From Cordia subcordata (taxonomy: Eukaryota; Streptophyta; Magnoliopsida; Boraginales; Cordiaceae), in NCBI GenBank assembly GCA_028554755.1, contig JAPTOF010000046.1:1-64000 (forward strand): a stretch of 64,000 nt of DNA, read 5' to 3'. The notes below the pieces were generated by a model. It was not told the origin of the DNA, ran no database searches, and worked only from the letters and a program-made list of their open reading frames with translations. Position numbers and translations under genes: made by a program. Shown here piece after piece: positions 1-12,467 of the stretch. The stretch's first letter is position 1. Every line of letters begins with the position of its first letter.

Positions 1-1801
1 TTGATTTAGAGCAAAAAAACACTCACTCTACATAATAAAGAACTTGAGGACATTTTTTTTTGCGAGTTAAGAAAGTTTTTATTTCAACGCAATTTTGGTA
101 CATCCAAATGTTACCCTCAAACCCAATCAAATGCAAACAATACAAAGAAAAGCACAAAGTTTGAGGGGTAGAGCAAAAGAAAAGGGGGTTACAACCCATT
201 ACAAATGAATTTTCCTAGCATAAAAGAAGTGACAACTTGAAGTCAACTGATTGCATCATGAAGACATTAGAGAAATTCTATGAGTTCTCGGGTCTCAAAG
301 TAAATTGCAACAAAAGTGATGTTTTTCTTGGAGGCATATCCCAAGAGGTTAAGAAGCTTATCCTTGAAAAACTTGGTTTCAAAGAGGGTTACTTCCAATT
401 AGATACCTTGGAGTTCCATTGGTAACTAGGAAGCTTCGCAAAGGAGATTGTGGGCCACTTTTACAGAAAATCGATAGAAGAATTGAGCATTGGACCACTA
501 AAAGTCTCTCATATGCTGGAAGAGTATTGCTCATTAAGTCAACACTCACACAAATTTGTGCATTTTGGGCAAGTTCACTTCTTCTTCCGAAGGGCATCAT
601 CAAAGAAATTGAGTCAAAGTTTTGTGCATTTCTTTGGAGAGATACGGGAGCAAAACTTGCATGGAGCAATGTTTGTGTTCCATTGGATGAAGGAGGATTG
701 GGAATCAGATCTTTGGAAGACATCAACAATACTTTCTTCACAAAATTTTTTTGGAGAATGTATGCTTTTCGTGAATCTCTTTGGAGCAAATGGGTTCATT
801 CAAACTACATTAAGAATGAATCAATTTGGACAATCTCTTGCCCAAATGACTCAAGCTGGATCTTAAAGAAGCTTCTCAATTGCCGAGCTTCAACTAGAAG
901 TCATATTTCACATATTCTTGGAGATGGGAGAGACGCACACTTTTGGCTTGATAAATGGCATGACAATGGTACTCTCCTTGAACATTGGAATGGCACTTTC
1001 AACCATCCACCACCTCATGCAAAGGCACAAGAAATCTTCTCAAATGGCTCTTGGAATTGGCCAATTCAGCTTATGCATATCCCCATCCCAAACGCTGCCA
1101 CCGTTGAAAATAGGTTGGATTCTTACTCTTGGAGTCGCTCAAATGATGGGAAACTCTCTTTTAAGCATACTTGGGAGCACTTGCGTAAGCGAAAAAGAAA
1201 GATTGAATGGCACAATGCTGTTTGGTTTAAAAACCACACACCAAAGCATGCTTTTATCACTTGGACTGCAATGCATGATAGGCTCACAACAAAATTCAGA
1301 ATGCTCACTTGGGGTATTGAAATCAACTCCAATTGCATATTTTGCAACTTTGCTTGCGAAACAAGGGACCATCTTTTCTTCCATTGTAGCTTTACAAGAA
1401 GAATTTGGCAAAGAGGGCTGGAGTTAACATGCATAAAAGATCCACCGACATCATGGAATGAAATCCTCGCTTTCTTTACTCCATACGTTCTTGAAGGCAA
1501 TCTCAAAGCTACACTCATCAAGCATTTCTTTGGAGCAACAATTTATTTCATTTGGCTGGAAAGGAACAGTAGACAATTCAGCAACGGAGCAAAATCGGAA
1601 GAGCAAATCTTTTCATCCATCTTCAACCATGTTCGAATTAAATGTTCAATTGGAAAGCTTTTCACTTCTTCTTGTATCAACAAAATCATTTGTAAGAATT
1701 GGGGAATCGAGGCTATATTAGAATGAGCTTCCCCTTCTTTTGATTCTCATGTACATCTTTTGTAATTAATATAGTGCATTCAATTTTCGCTCAAATAAAA
1801 A
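1..1801 (+). repeat. Array unit 0 (partial, 3' part only)
   Basis: The window opens inside the ORF2 linker (1-52). The antisense tail follows (T-run from 53), then the RT C-terminus/zf-RVT block and the 3' UTR. The final A-run is degraded (CTCAAATAAAAA where other units have 11-13 A), the only junction of the array that looks aged. The hairpin 5' arm at about 110 lacks one C. Confidence 0.93.
237..1726 (+). pseudogene. ORF2 RT C-terminus + zf-RVT, unit 0
   Basis: The fragment starts after the lost RT catalytic core. A G-run one base short near 387 shifts the frame; from 419 to 1726 the frame is open for 435 codons to the natural stop. It carries the thumb-like region with LRKGDCGPLLQKI, then zf-RVT with CIFCNFACETRDHLFFHC. 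There is no authentic start codon. An Ile to Leu variant (DTGAKLAW) is shared with units 8, 10 and 12. Confidence 0.9.
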
Positions 1802-2096
1802 GGGAATGGAAGCCAGCTAGAAGGAAGAACATTGCAAGAAGAAAAGAGGATGTTGCATCTACCTCTTTACCCTTAAGCACTCGGCCACCCTTCCCAAAGG
1901 ATGGTAAGCCCTCAAATTCTCTTACACGCATGGCTCACACAAATAACTTTGTAATCCTTGATGGGAATTTTGAATTAGAAGAAGGTGAATTTGCCAATAT
2001 GGGAAAGGAAAGTGTTCAAAACAATCAAGCACTTTTGCAAAATCAGCAAGGCACAATGGATTTGCAGCTTTTGACTCCAACACCCTATTCTTCCCA

Positions 2097-3110
2097 ATGA
2101 TTTTTTGTTCTTGGAACATCAGGGGATTCAATTCCCCAAACAAACATGATGACGTAAAACTTTTGATTAATAAGCATAAATTGGACATCTTGTGCTTTTT
2201 GGAAACAAAGTTAGTTAACTTGGATAGCACTCTTGCCATTGGCTCTTCCTTCAATAAAATGGGTTTTGAGAATTATGTGGATGAAAAGATTAGGGGTCGG
2301 CTTGGCTCTTTTGGAAGCATGATATTAACGTGAAGGTGATTGACTCATTTGATCAAGGCATCCTTTGCTTCTTCAAAAACTTAAATCACTCATTCCTTGT
2401 GGCCTTCATCTACGGGAGGAATGATACAAATCAAAGAAACAAGCTTTGGAAGAAGATTTGTCTCTGGAGTACTTGGTGTGAAGATGGATGTTTTTGCTTA
2501 ATTGCGGACTTTAATGAGGTACTTCATGAAAGGGATGGGTTTAACTCATCCACACTCCCTAGTAGTGCTTGGAACTTTAAAAAATGCATTGCAAATTCAA
2601 ATATGCATAAAATCAAAGCACTAAGGCCACATTATACTTGGACAAGCCGAAGCTCTAGCTCTCTTTTCTTGGCAAGCAGACTTAACAGAGCATCGGGGAA
2701 CGACTGTTGGATGAATGCTATGAAGGATACTTTCTTATTGGTGGACACTCCGAGGATTTCCGACCATTGCCCACTTATCATGTTCTCAAATAAGATATGG
2801 AACTCCACTCCAAAACCTTTCAAATTCGACAATATTTCATCCTCTCATCATGACTTTTTGCCTTTCGTTCAAAAACATTAGAGTGCACGGGTTTTGGCAC
2901 TCCAATGTATATTCTTTTTCAAAAGCAAAGAATCCTCAAGAAGGCTCTCAAAGAGTTCGACAAGAAGTTTTTTGGCAATATTCCACACAATATTGGTAAG
3001 CTTAGAAGCAAACTTGAGGACATTCAAAATGCCATTCTCAATGGTGATCATAAAACAACTTTGATTTAGAGCAAAAACACTCACTCTACATATTAAAGAA
3101 CTTGAGGCCA
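2097..3110 (+). pseudogene. ORF2 endonuclease + linker, unit 1
   Basis: EN-domain fragment beginning at the ATG that overlaps the ORF1 stop. Motifs CSWNIRGFNSP, CFLETK, ADFNEVL and SDHCPL are present in order. Lesions are a frameshift near 2305, TAG at 2879-2881, a four-T run shortly after that breaks the frame, and TAG at the TTLI position near 3067. It stops at the antisense tail. Confidence 0.9.
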
Positions 3111-3296
3111 TTTTTTTTTGCGAGTTAAGAAAGTTTTTATTTCAACGCAATTTTGGTACATCCAAATGTTACCCCTCAAACCCAATCAAATGCAAACAAT
3201 ACAAAGAAAAGCACAAAGTTTGAGGGGTAGAGCAAAAGAAAAAGGGCCTAACAACCCATTACAAATGAATTTTCCTAGCATAAAAGAAGTGACAAC

Positions 3297-4785
3297 TTGA
3301 AGTCAACTGATTGCATCATGAAGACATTAGAGAAATTCTATGAGTTCTCGGGTCTCAAAGTAAATTGCAACAAAAGTGATGTTTTTCTTGGAGGCATATC
3401 CCAAGAGGTTAAGAAGCTTATCCTTGAAAAACTTGGTTTCAAAGAGGGTTACTTCCAATTAGATACCTTGGAGTTCCATTGGTAACTAGGAAGCTTCGCA
3501 AAGGAGATTGTGGGCCACTTTTACAGAAAATCGATAGAAGAATTGAGCATTGGACCACTAAAAGTCTCTCATATGCTGGAAGAGTATTGCTCATTAAGTC
3601 AACACTCACACAAATTTGTGCATTTTGGGCAAGTTCACTTCTTCTTCCGAAGGGCATCATCAAAGAAATTGAGTCAAAGTTTTGTGCATTTCTTTGGAGA
3701 GATACGGGAGCAAAAATTGCATGGAGCAATGTTTGTGTTCCATTGGATGAAGGAGGATTGGGAATTAGATCTTTGGAAGACATCAACAATACTTTCTTCA
3801 CAAAATTTTTTTGGAGAATGTATGCTTTTCGTGAATCTCTTTGGAGCAAATGGGTTCATTCAAACTACATTAAGAATGAATCAATTTGGACAATCTCTTG
3901 CCCAAATGACTCAAGCTGGATCTTAAAGAAGCTTCTCAATTGCCGAGCTTCAACTAGAAGTCATATTTCACATATTCTTGGAGATGGGAGAGACGCACAC
4001 TTTTGGCTTGATAAATGGCATGACAATGGTACTCTCCTTGAACATTGGAATGGCACTTTCAACCATCCACCACCTCATGCAAAGGCACAAGAAATCTTCT
4101 CAAATGGCTCTTGAATTGGCCAATTCAGCTTATGCATATCCCCATCCCAAACGCTGCCACCGTTGAAAATAGGTTGGATTCTTACTCTTGGAGTCGCTCA
4201 AATGATGGGAAACTCTCTTTTAAGCATACTTGGGAGCACTTGCGTAAGCGAAAAAGAAAGATTGAATGGCACAATGCTGTTTGGTTTAAAAACCACACAC
4301 CAAAGCATGCTTTTATCACTTGGACTGCAATGCATGATAGGCTCACAACAAAATTCAGAATGCTCACTTGGGGTATTGAAATCAACTCCAATTGCATATT
4401 TTGCAACTTTGCTTGCGAAACAAGGGACCATCTTTTCTTCCATTGTAGCTTTACAAGAAGAATTTGGCAAAGAGGGCTGGAGTTAACATGCATAAAAGAT
4501 CCACCGACATCATGGAATGAAATCCTCGCTTTCTTTACTCCATACGTTCTTGAAGGCAATCTCAAAGCTACACTCATCAAGCATTTCTTTGGAGCAACAA
4601 TTTATTTCATTTGGCTGGAAAGGAACAGTAGACAATTCAGCAACGGAGCAAAAACGGAAGAGCAAATCTTTTCATCCATCTTCAACCATGTTCGAATTAA
4701 ATGTTCAATTGGAAAGCTTTTCACTTCTTCTTGTATCAACAAAATCATTTGTAAGAATTGGGGAATCGAGGCTATATTAGAATGA
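3297..4785 (+). pseudogene. ORF2 RT C-terminus + zf-RVT, unit 1
   Basis: Two frameshifts: the short G-run near 3447, and one missing G at about 4113 (TCTTGAATTGG instead of TCTTGGAATTGG). The three partial frames otherwise match the uninterrupted copy of unit 13. Confidence 0.9.
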
Positions 4786-5157
4786 GCTTCCCCTTCTTTT
4801 GATTCTCATGTACATCTTTTGTAATTAATATAGTGCATTCACTTTTCGCGCAAAAAAAAAAAGGGAATGGAAGCCAGCTAGAAGGAAGAACATTGCAAGA
4901 AGAAAAGAGGATGTTGCATCTACCTCTTTACCCTTAAGCACTCGGCCACCCTTCCCAAAGGATGGTAAGCCCTCAAATTCTCTTACACGCATGGCTCACA
5001 CAAATAACTTTGTAATCCTTGATGGGAATTTTGAATTAGAAGAAGGTGAATTTGCCAATATGGGAAAGGAAAGTGTTCAAAACAATCAAGCACTTTTGCA
5101 AAATCAGCAAGGCACAATGGATTTGCAGCTTTTGACTCCAACACCCTATTCTTCCCA

Positions 5158-6171
5158 ATGATTTTTTGTTCTTGGAACATCAGGGGATTCAATTCCCCAA
5201 ACAAACATGATGACGTAAAACTTTTGATTAATAAGCATAAATTGGACATCTTGTGCTTTTTGGAAACAAAGTTAGTTAACTTGGATAGCACTCTTGCCAT
5301 TGGCTCTTCCTTCAATAAAATGGGTTTTGAGAATTATGTGGATGAAAAGATTAGGGGTCGGCTTGGCTCTTTTGGAAGCATGATATTAACGTGAAGGTGA
5401 TTGACTCATTTGATCAAGGCATCCTTTGCTTCTTCAAAAACTTAAATCACTCATTCCTTGTGGCCTTCATCTATGGGAGGAATGATACAAATCAAAGAAA
5501 CAAGCTTTGGAAGAAGATTTGTCTCTGGAGTACTTGGTGTGAAGATGGATGTTTTTGCTTAATTGCGGACTTTAATGAGGTACTTCATGAAAGGGATGGG
5601 TTTAACTCATCCACACTCCCTAGTAGTGCTTGGAACTTTAAAAAATGCATTGCAAATTCAAATATGCATAAAATCAAAGCACTAAGGCCACATTATACTT
5701 GGACAAGCCGAAGCTCTAGCTCTCTTTTCTTGGCAAGCAGACTTAACAGAGCATCGGGGAACGACTGTTGGATGAATGCTATGAAGGATACTTTCTTATT
5801 GGTGGACACTCCGAGGATTTCCGACCATTGCCCACTTATCATGTTCTCAAATAAGATATGGAACTCCACTCCAAAACCTTTCAAATTCGACAATATTTCA
5901 TCCTCTCATCATGACTTTTTGCCTTTCGTTCAAAAACATTAGAGTGCACGGGTTTTGGCACTCCAATGTATATTCTTTTTCAAAAGCAAAGAATCCTCAA
6001 GAAGGCTCTCAAAGAGTTCGACAAGAAGTTTTTTGGCAATATTCCACACAATATTGGTAAGCTTAGAAGCAAACTTGAGGACATTCAAAATGCCATTCTC
6101 AATGGTGATCATAAAACAACTTTGATTTAGAGCAAAAACACTCACTCTACATATTAAAGAACTTGAGGCCA
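5158..6171 (+). pseudogene. ORF2 endonuclease + linker, unit 2
   Basis: Same lesions as unit 1: frameshift near 5366, TAG at 5940-5942, a four-T run afterwards and the linker TAG. EN motifs are unchanged. Confidence 0.9.
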
Positions 6172-6352
6172 TTTTTTTGCGAGTTAAGAAAGTTTTTATT
6201 TCAACGCAATTTTGGTACATCCAAATGTTACCCTCAAACCCAATCAAATGCAAACAATACAAAGAAAAGCACAAAGTTTGAGGGGTAGAGCAAAAGAAAA
6301 GGGGTTACAACCCATTACAAATGAATTTTCCTAGCATAAAAGAAGTGACAAC

Positions 6353-7842
6353 TTGAAGTCAACTGATTGCATCATGAAGACATTAGAGAAATTCTATGAG
6401 TTCTCGGGTCTCAAAGTAAATTGCAACAAAAGTGATGTTTTTCTTGGAGGCATATCCCAAGAGGTTAAGAAGCTTATCCTTGAAAAACTTGGTTTCAAAG
6501 AGGGGTTACTTCCAATTAGATACCTTGGAGTTCCATTGGTAACTAGGAAGCTTCGCAAAGGAGATTGTGGGCCACTTTTACAGAAAATCGATAGAAGAAT
6601 TGAGCATTGGACCACTAAAAGTCTCTCATATGCTGGAAGAGTATTGCTCATTAAGTCAACACTCACACAAATTTGTGCATTTTGGGCAAGTTCACTTCTT
6701 CTTCCGAAGGGCATCATCAAAGAAATTGAGTCAAAGTTTTGTGCATTTCTTTGGAGAGATACGGGAGCAAAAATTGCATGGAGCAATGTTTGTGTTCCAT
6801 TGGATGAAGGAGGATTGGGAATTAGATCTTTGGAAGACATCAACAATACTTTCTTCACAAAATTTTTTTGGAGAATGTATGCTTTTCGTGAATCTCTTTG
6901 GAGCAAATGGGTTCATTCAAACTACATTAAGAATGAATCAATTTGGACAATCTCTTGCCCAAATGACTCAAGCTGGATCTTAAAGAAGCTTCTCAATTGC
7001 CGAGCTTCAACTAGAAGTCATATTTCACATATTCTTGGAGATGGGAGAGACGCACACTTTTGGCTTGATAAATGGCATGACAATGGTACTCTCCTTGAAC
7101 ATTGGAATGGCACTTTCAACCATCCACCACCTCATGCAAAGGCACAAGAAATCTTCTCAAATGGCTCTTGAATTGGCCAATTCAGCTTATGCATATCCCC
7201 ATCCCAAACGCTGCCACCGTTGAAAATAGGTTGGATTCTTACTCTTGGAGTCGCTCAAATGATGGGAAACTCTCTTTTAAGCATACTTGGGAGCACTTGC
7301 GTAAGCGAAAAAGAAAGATTGAATGGCACAATGCTGTTTGGTTTAAAAACCACACACCAAAGCATGCTTTTATCACTTGGACTGCAATGCATGATAGGCT
7401 CACAACAAAATTCAGAATGCTCACTTGGGGTATTGAAATCAACTCCAATTGCATATTTTGCAACTTTGCTTGCGAAACAAGGGACCATCTTTTCTTCCAT
7501 TGTAGCTTTACAAGAAGAATTTGGCAAAGAGGGCTGGAGTTAACATGCATAAAAGATCCACCGACATCATGGAATGAAATCCTCGCTTTCTTTACTCCAT
7601 ACGTTCTTGAAGGCAATCTCAAAGCTACACTCATCAAGCATTTCTTTGGAGCAACAATTTATTTCATTTGGCTGGAAAGGAACAGTAGACAATTCAGCAA
7701 CGGAGCAAAATCGGAAGAGCAAATCTTTTCATCCATCTTCAACCATGTTCGAATTAAATGTTCAATTGGAAAGCTTTTCACTTCTTCTTGTATCAACAAA
7801 ATCATTTGTAAGAATTGGGGAATCGAGGCTATATTAGAATGA
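6353..7842 (+). pseudogene. ORF2 RT C-terminus + zf-RVT, unit 2
   Basis: The four-G run near 6505 keeps the first frame open for 272 codons (to 7171). A missing G near 7170 shifts the frame, and the zf-RVT half reads on in a second frame to 7842. Confidence 0.9.
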
Positions 7843-8214
7843 GCTTCCCCTTCTTTTGATTCTCATGTACATCTTTTGTAATTAATATAGTGCATTCACT
7901 TTTCGCGCAAACAAAAAAAAAGAATGGAAGCCAGCTAGAAGGAAGAACATTGCAAGAAGAAAAGAGGATGTTGCATCTACCTCTTTACCCTTAAGCACTC
8001 GGCCACCCTTCCCAAAGGATGGTAAGCCCTCAAATTCTCTTACACGCATGGCTCACACAAATAACTTTGTAATCCTTGATGGGAATTTTGAATTAGAAGA
8101 AGGTGAATTTGCCAATATGGGAAAGGAAAGTGTTCAAAACAATCAAGCACTTTTGCAAAATCAGCAAGGCACAATGGATTTGCAGCTTTTGACTCCAACA
8201 CCCTATTCTTCCCA

Positions 8215-9227
8215 ATGATTTTTTGTTCTTGGAACATCAGGGGATTCAATTCCCCAAACAAACATGATGACGTAAAACTTTTGATTAATAAGCATAAATT
8301 GGACATCTTGTGCTTTTTGGAAACAAAGTTAGTTAACTTGGATAGCACTCTTGCCATTGGCTCTTCCTTCAATAAAATGGGTTTTGAGAATTATGTGGAT
8401 GAAAAGATTAGGGTCGGCTTGGCTCTTTTGGAAGCATGATATTAACGTGAAGGTGATTGACTCATTTGATCAAGGCATCCTTTGCTTCTTCAAAACTTAA
8501 ATCACTCATTCCTTGTGGCCTTCATCTATGGGAGGAATGATACAAATCAAAGAAACAAGCTTTGGAAGAAGATTTGTCTCTGGAGTACTTGGTGTGAAGA
8601 TGGATGTTTTTGCTTAATTGCGGACTTTAATGAGGTACTTCATGAAAGGGATGGGTTTAACTCATCCACACTCCCTAGTAGTGCTTGGAACTTTAAAAAA
8701 TGCATTGCAAATTCAAATATGCATAAAATCAAAGCACTAAGGCCACATTATACTTGGACAAGCCGAAGCTCTAGCTCTCTTTTCTTGGCAAGCAGACTTA
8801 ACAGAGCATCGGGGAACGACTGTTGGATGAATGCTATGAAGGATACTTTCTTATTGGTGGACACTCCGAGGATTTCCGACCATTGCCCACTTATCATGTT
8901 CTCAAATAAGATATGGAACTCCACTCCAAAACCTTTCAAATTCGACAATATTTCATCCTCTCATCATGACTTTTTGCCTTTCGTTCAAAAACATTAGAGT
9001 GCACGGGTTTTTGGCACTCCAATGTATATTCTTTTTCAAAAGCAAAGAATCCTCAAGAAGGCTCTCAAAGAGTTCGACAAGAAGTTTTTTGGCAATATTC
9101 CACACAATATTGGTAAGCTTAGAAGCAAACTTGAGGACATTCAAAATGCCATTCTCAATGGTGATCATAAAACAACTTTGATTTAGAGCAAAAACACTCA
9201 CTCTACATATTAAAGAACTTGAGGCCA
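8215..9227 (+). pseudogene. ORF2 endonuclease + linker, unit 3
   Basis: This unit has two private indels: one G fewer near 8411, and one A fewer near 8492 (CTTCAAAACTTAAATC), which splits the second EN frame. It keeps the five-T run near 9008, so RVFGTP reads correctly after the TAG at 8995-8997. Confidence 0.9.
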
Positions 9228-9410
9228 TTTTTTTGCGAGTTAAGAAAGTTTTTATTTCAACGCAATTTTGGTACATCCAAATGTTACCCTCAAACCCAAT
9301 CAAATGCAAACAATACAAAGAAAAGCACAAAGTTTGAGGGGTAGTGCAAAAGAAATAGGGGGGTACAACCCATTACAAATGAATTTTCCTAGCATAAAAG
9401 AAGTGACAAC

Positions 9411-10900
9411 TTGAAGTCAACTGATTGCATCATGAAGACATTAGAGAAATTCTATGAGTTCTCGGGTCTCAAAGTAAATTGCAACAAAAGTGATGTTTTT
9501 CTTGGAGGCATATCCCAAGAGGTTAAGAAGCTTATCCTTGAAAAACTTGGTTTCAAAGAGAGGTTACTTCCAATTAGATACCTTGGAGTTCCATTGGTAA
9601 CTAGGAAGCTTCGCAAAGGAGATTGTGGGCCACTTTTACAGAAAATCGATAGAAGAATTGAGCATTGGACCACTAAAAGTCTCTCATATGCTGGAAGAGT
9701 ATTGCTCATTAAGTCAACACTCACACAAATTTGTGCATTTTGGGCAAGTTCACTTCTTCTTCCGAAGGGCATCATCAAAGAAATTGAGTCAAAGTTTTGT
9801 GCATTTCTTTGGAGAGATACGGGAGCAAAAATTGCATGGAGCAATGTTTGTGTTCCATTGGATGAAGGAGGATTGGGAATTAGATCTTTGGAAGACATCA
9901 ACAATACTTTCTTCACAAAATTTTTTTGGAGAATGTATGCTTTTCGTGAATCTCTTTGGAGCAAATGGGTTCATTCAAACTACATTAAGAATGAATCAAT
10001 TTGGACAATCTCTTGCCCAAATGACTCAAGCTGGATCTTAAAGAAGCTTCTCAATTGCCGAGCTTCAACTAGAAGTCATATTTCACATATTCTTGGAGAT
10101 GGGAGAGACGCACACTTTTGGCTTGATAAATGGCATGACAATGGTACTCTCCTTGAACATTGGAATGGCACTTTCAACCATCCACCACCTCATGCAAAGG
10201 CACAAGAAATCTTCTCAAATGGCTCTTGAATTGGCCAATTCAGCTTATGCATATCCCCATCCCAAACGCTGCCACCGTTGAAAATAGGTTGGATTCTTAC
10301 TCTTGGAGTCGCTCAAATGATGGGAAACTCTCTTTTAAGCATACTTGGGAGCACTTGCGTAAGCGAAAAAGAAAGATTGAATGGCACAATGCTGTTTGGT
10401 TTAAAAACCACACACCAAAGCATGCTTTTATCACTTGGACTGCAATGCATGATAGGCTCACAACAAAATTCAGAATGCTCACTTGGGGTATTGAAATCAA
10501 CTCCAATTGCATATTTTGCAACTTTGCTTGCGAAACAAGGGACCATCTTTTCTTCCATTGTAGCTTTACAAGAAGAATTTGGCAAAGAGGGCTGGAGTTA
10601 ACATGCATAAAAGATCCACCGACATCATGGAATGAAATCCTCGCTTTCTTTACTCCATACGTTCTTGAAGGCAATCTCAAAGCTACACTCATCAAGCATT
10701 TCTTTGGAGCAACAATTTATTTCATTTGGCTGGAAAGGAACAGTAGACAATTCAGCAACGGAGCAAAAACGGAAGAGCAAATCTTTTCATCCATCTTCAA
10801 CCATGTTCGAATTAAATGTTCAATTGGAAAGCTTTTCACTTCTTCTTGTATCAACAAAATCATTTGTAAGAATTGGGGAATCGAGGCTATATTAGAATGA
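9411..10900 (+). pseudogene. ORF2 RT C-terminus + zf-RVT, unit 3
   Basis: Open for 272 codons with a private Gly to Arg change (GAGAGG near 9560). It is then shifted at about 10228 by the missing G, and the zf-RVT half is open to 10900. Confidence 0.9.
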
Positions 10901-11272
10901 GCTTCCCCTTCTTTTGATTCTCATGTACATCTTTTGTAATTAATATAGTGCATTCACTTTTCGCAAAAAAAAAAAAAGGGAATGGAAGCCAGCTAGAAGG
11001 AAGAACATTGCAAGAAGAAAAGAGGATGTTGCATCTACCTCTTTACCCTTAAGCACTCGGCCACCCTTCCCAAAGGATGGTAAGCCCTCAAATTCTCTTA
11101 CACGCATGGCTCACACAAATAACTTTGTAATCCTTGATGGGAATTTTGAATTAGAAGAAGGTGAATTTGCCAATATGGGAAAGGAAAGTGTTCAAAACAA
11201 TCAAGCACTTTTGCAAAATCAGCAAGGCACAATGGATTTGCAGCTTTTGACTCCAACACCCTATTCTTCCCA

Positions 11273-12284
11273 ATGATTTTTTGTTCTTGGAACATCAGGG
11301 GATTCAATTCCCCAAACAAACATGATGACGTAAAACTTTTGATTAATAAGCATAAATTGGACATCTTGTGCTTTTTGGAAACAAAGTTAGTTAACTTGGA
11401 TAGCACTCTTGCCATTGGCTCTTCCTTCAATAAAATGGGTTTTGAGAATTATGTGGATGAAAAGATTAGGGGTCGGCTTGGCTCTTTTGGAAGCATGATA
11501 TTAACGTGAAGGTGATTGACTCATTTGATCAAGGCATCCTTTGCTTCTTCAAAAACTTAAATCACTCATTCCTTGTGGCCTTCATCTATGGGAGGAATGA
11601 TACAAATCAAAGAAACAAGCTTTGGAAGAAGATTTGTCTCTGGAGTACTTGGTGTGAAGATGGATGTTTTTGCTTAATTGCGGACTTTAATGAGGTACTT
11701 CATGAAAGGGATGGGTTTAACTCATCCACACTCCCTAGTAGTGCTTGGAACTTTAAAAAATGCATTGCAAATTCAAATATGCATAAAATCAAAGCACTAA
11801 GGCCACATTATACTTGGACAAGCAAGCTCTAGCTCTCTTTTCTTGGCAAGCAGACTTAACAGAGCATCGGGGAACGACTGTTGGATGAATGCTATGAAGG
11901 ATACTTTCTTATTGGTGGACACTCCGAGGATTTCCGACCATTGCCCACTTATCATGTTCTCAAATAAGATATGGAACTCCACTCCAAAACCTTTCAAATT
12001 CGACAATATTTCATCCTCTCATCATGACTTTTTGCCTTTCGTTCAAAAACATTAGAGTGCACGGGTTTTGGCACTCCAATGTATATTCTTTTTCAAAAGC
12101 AAAGAATCCTCAAGAAGGCTCTCAAAGAGTTCGACAAGAAGTTTTTTGGCAATATTCCACACAATATTGGTAAGCTTAGAAGCAAACTTGAGGACATTCA
12201 AAATGCCATTCTCAATGGTGATCATAAAACAACTTTGATTTAGAGCAAAAACACTCACTCTACATATTAAAGAACTTGAGGCCA
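11273..12284 (+). pseudogene. ORF2 endonuclease + linker, unit 4
   Basis: A private 2 bp deletion near 11823 (ACAAGCAAGCTC for ACAAGCCGAAGCTC) adds a frameshift in the EN C-terminal part and ends the frame at 11832. The other lesions are as in unit 1 (frameshift near 11480, TAG at 12053-12055, four-T run). Confidence 0.9.
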
Positions 12285-12467
12285 TTTTTTTGCGAGTTAA
12301 GAAAGTTTTTATTTCAACGCAATTTTGGTACATCCAAATGTTACCCTCAAACCCAATCAAATGCAAACAATACAAAGAAAAGCACAAAGTTTGAGGGGTA
12401 GAGCAAAAGAAAAATGAGTTAACAACCCATTACAAATGAATTTTCCTAGCATAAAAGAAGTGACAAC

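Larger units (their letters stand above)
1802..4862 (+). repeat. Array unit 1
   Basis: Complete unit. The antisense tail begins at a T-run from 3111. Its hairpin is perfect: 12 bp arms at 3170-3181 and 3218-3229. The sequence just after the hairpin reads GGGCCTAAC where most units read GGGGTTAC. Confidence 0.95.
4863..7921 (+). repeat. Array unit 2
   Basis: Complete unit. Antisense T-run from 6172; hairpin 5' arm one C short (near 6227). The 3' junction reads GCGCAAACAAAAAAAAAG, with a C interrupting the A-run. Confidence 0.95.
7922..10977 (+). repeat. Array unit 3
   Basis: Complete unit. Antisense T-run from 9228. The segment after the hairpin (about 9343-9365) reads GTAGTGCAAAAGAAATAGGG, diverging from the usual GTAGAGCAAAAGAAAAGGGG. 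The A-run is preceded by TTCGC without the usual second GC. Confidence 0.95.

Noticed and set aside
6394..6906. Recurrent minus-strand open frame of about 170 codons in every array unit
   Set aside because: Exact antisense of the RT C-terminus/thumb region, with no domain and the same shadow in each copy; it reflects low stop density opposite the real frame.
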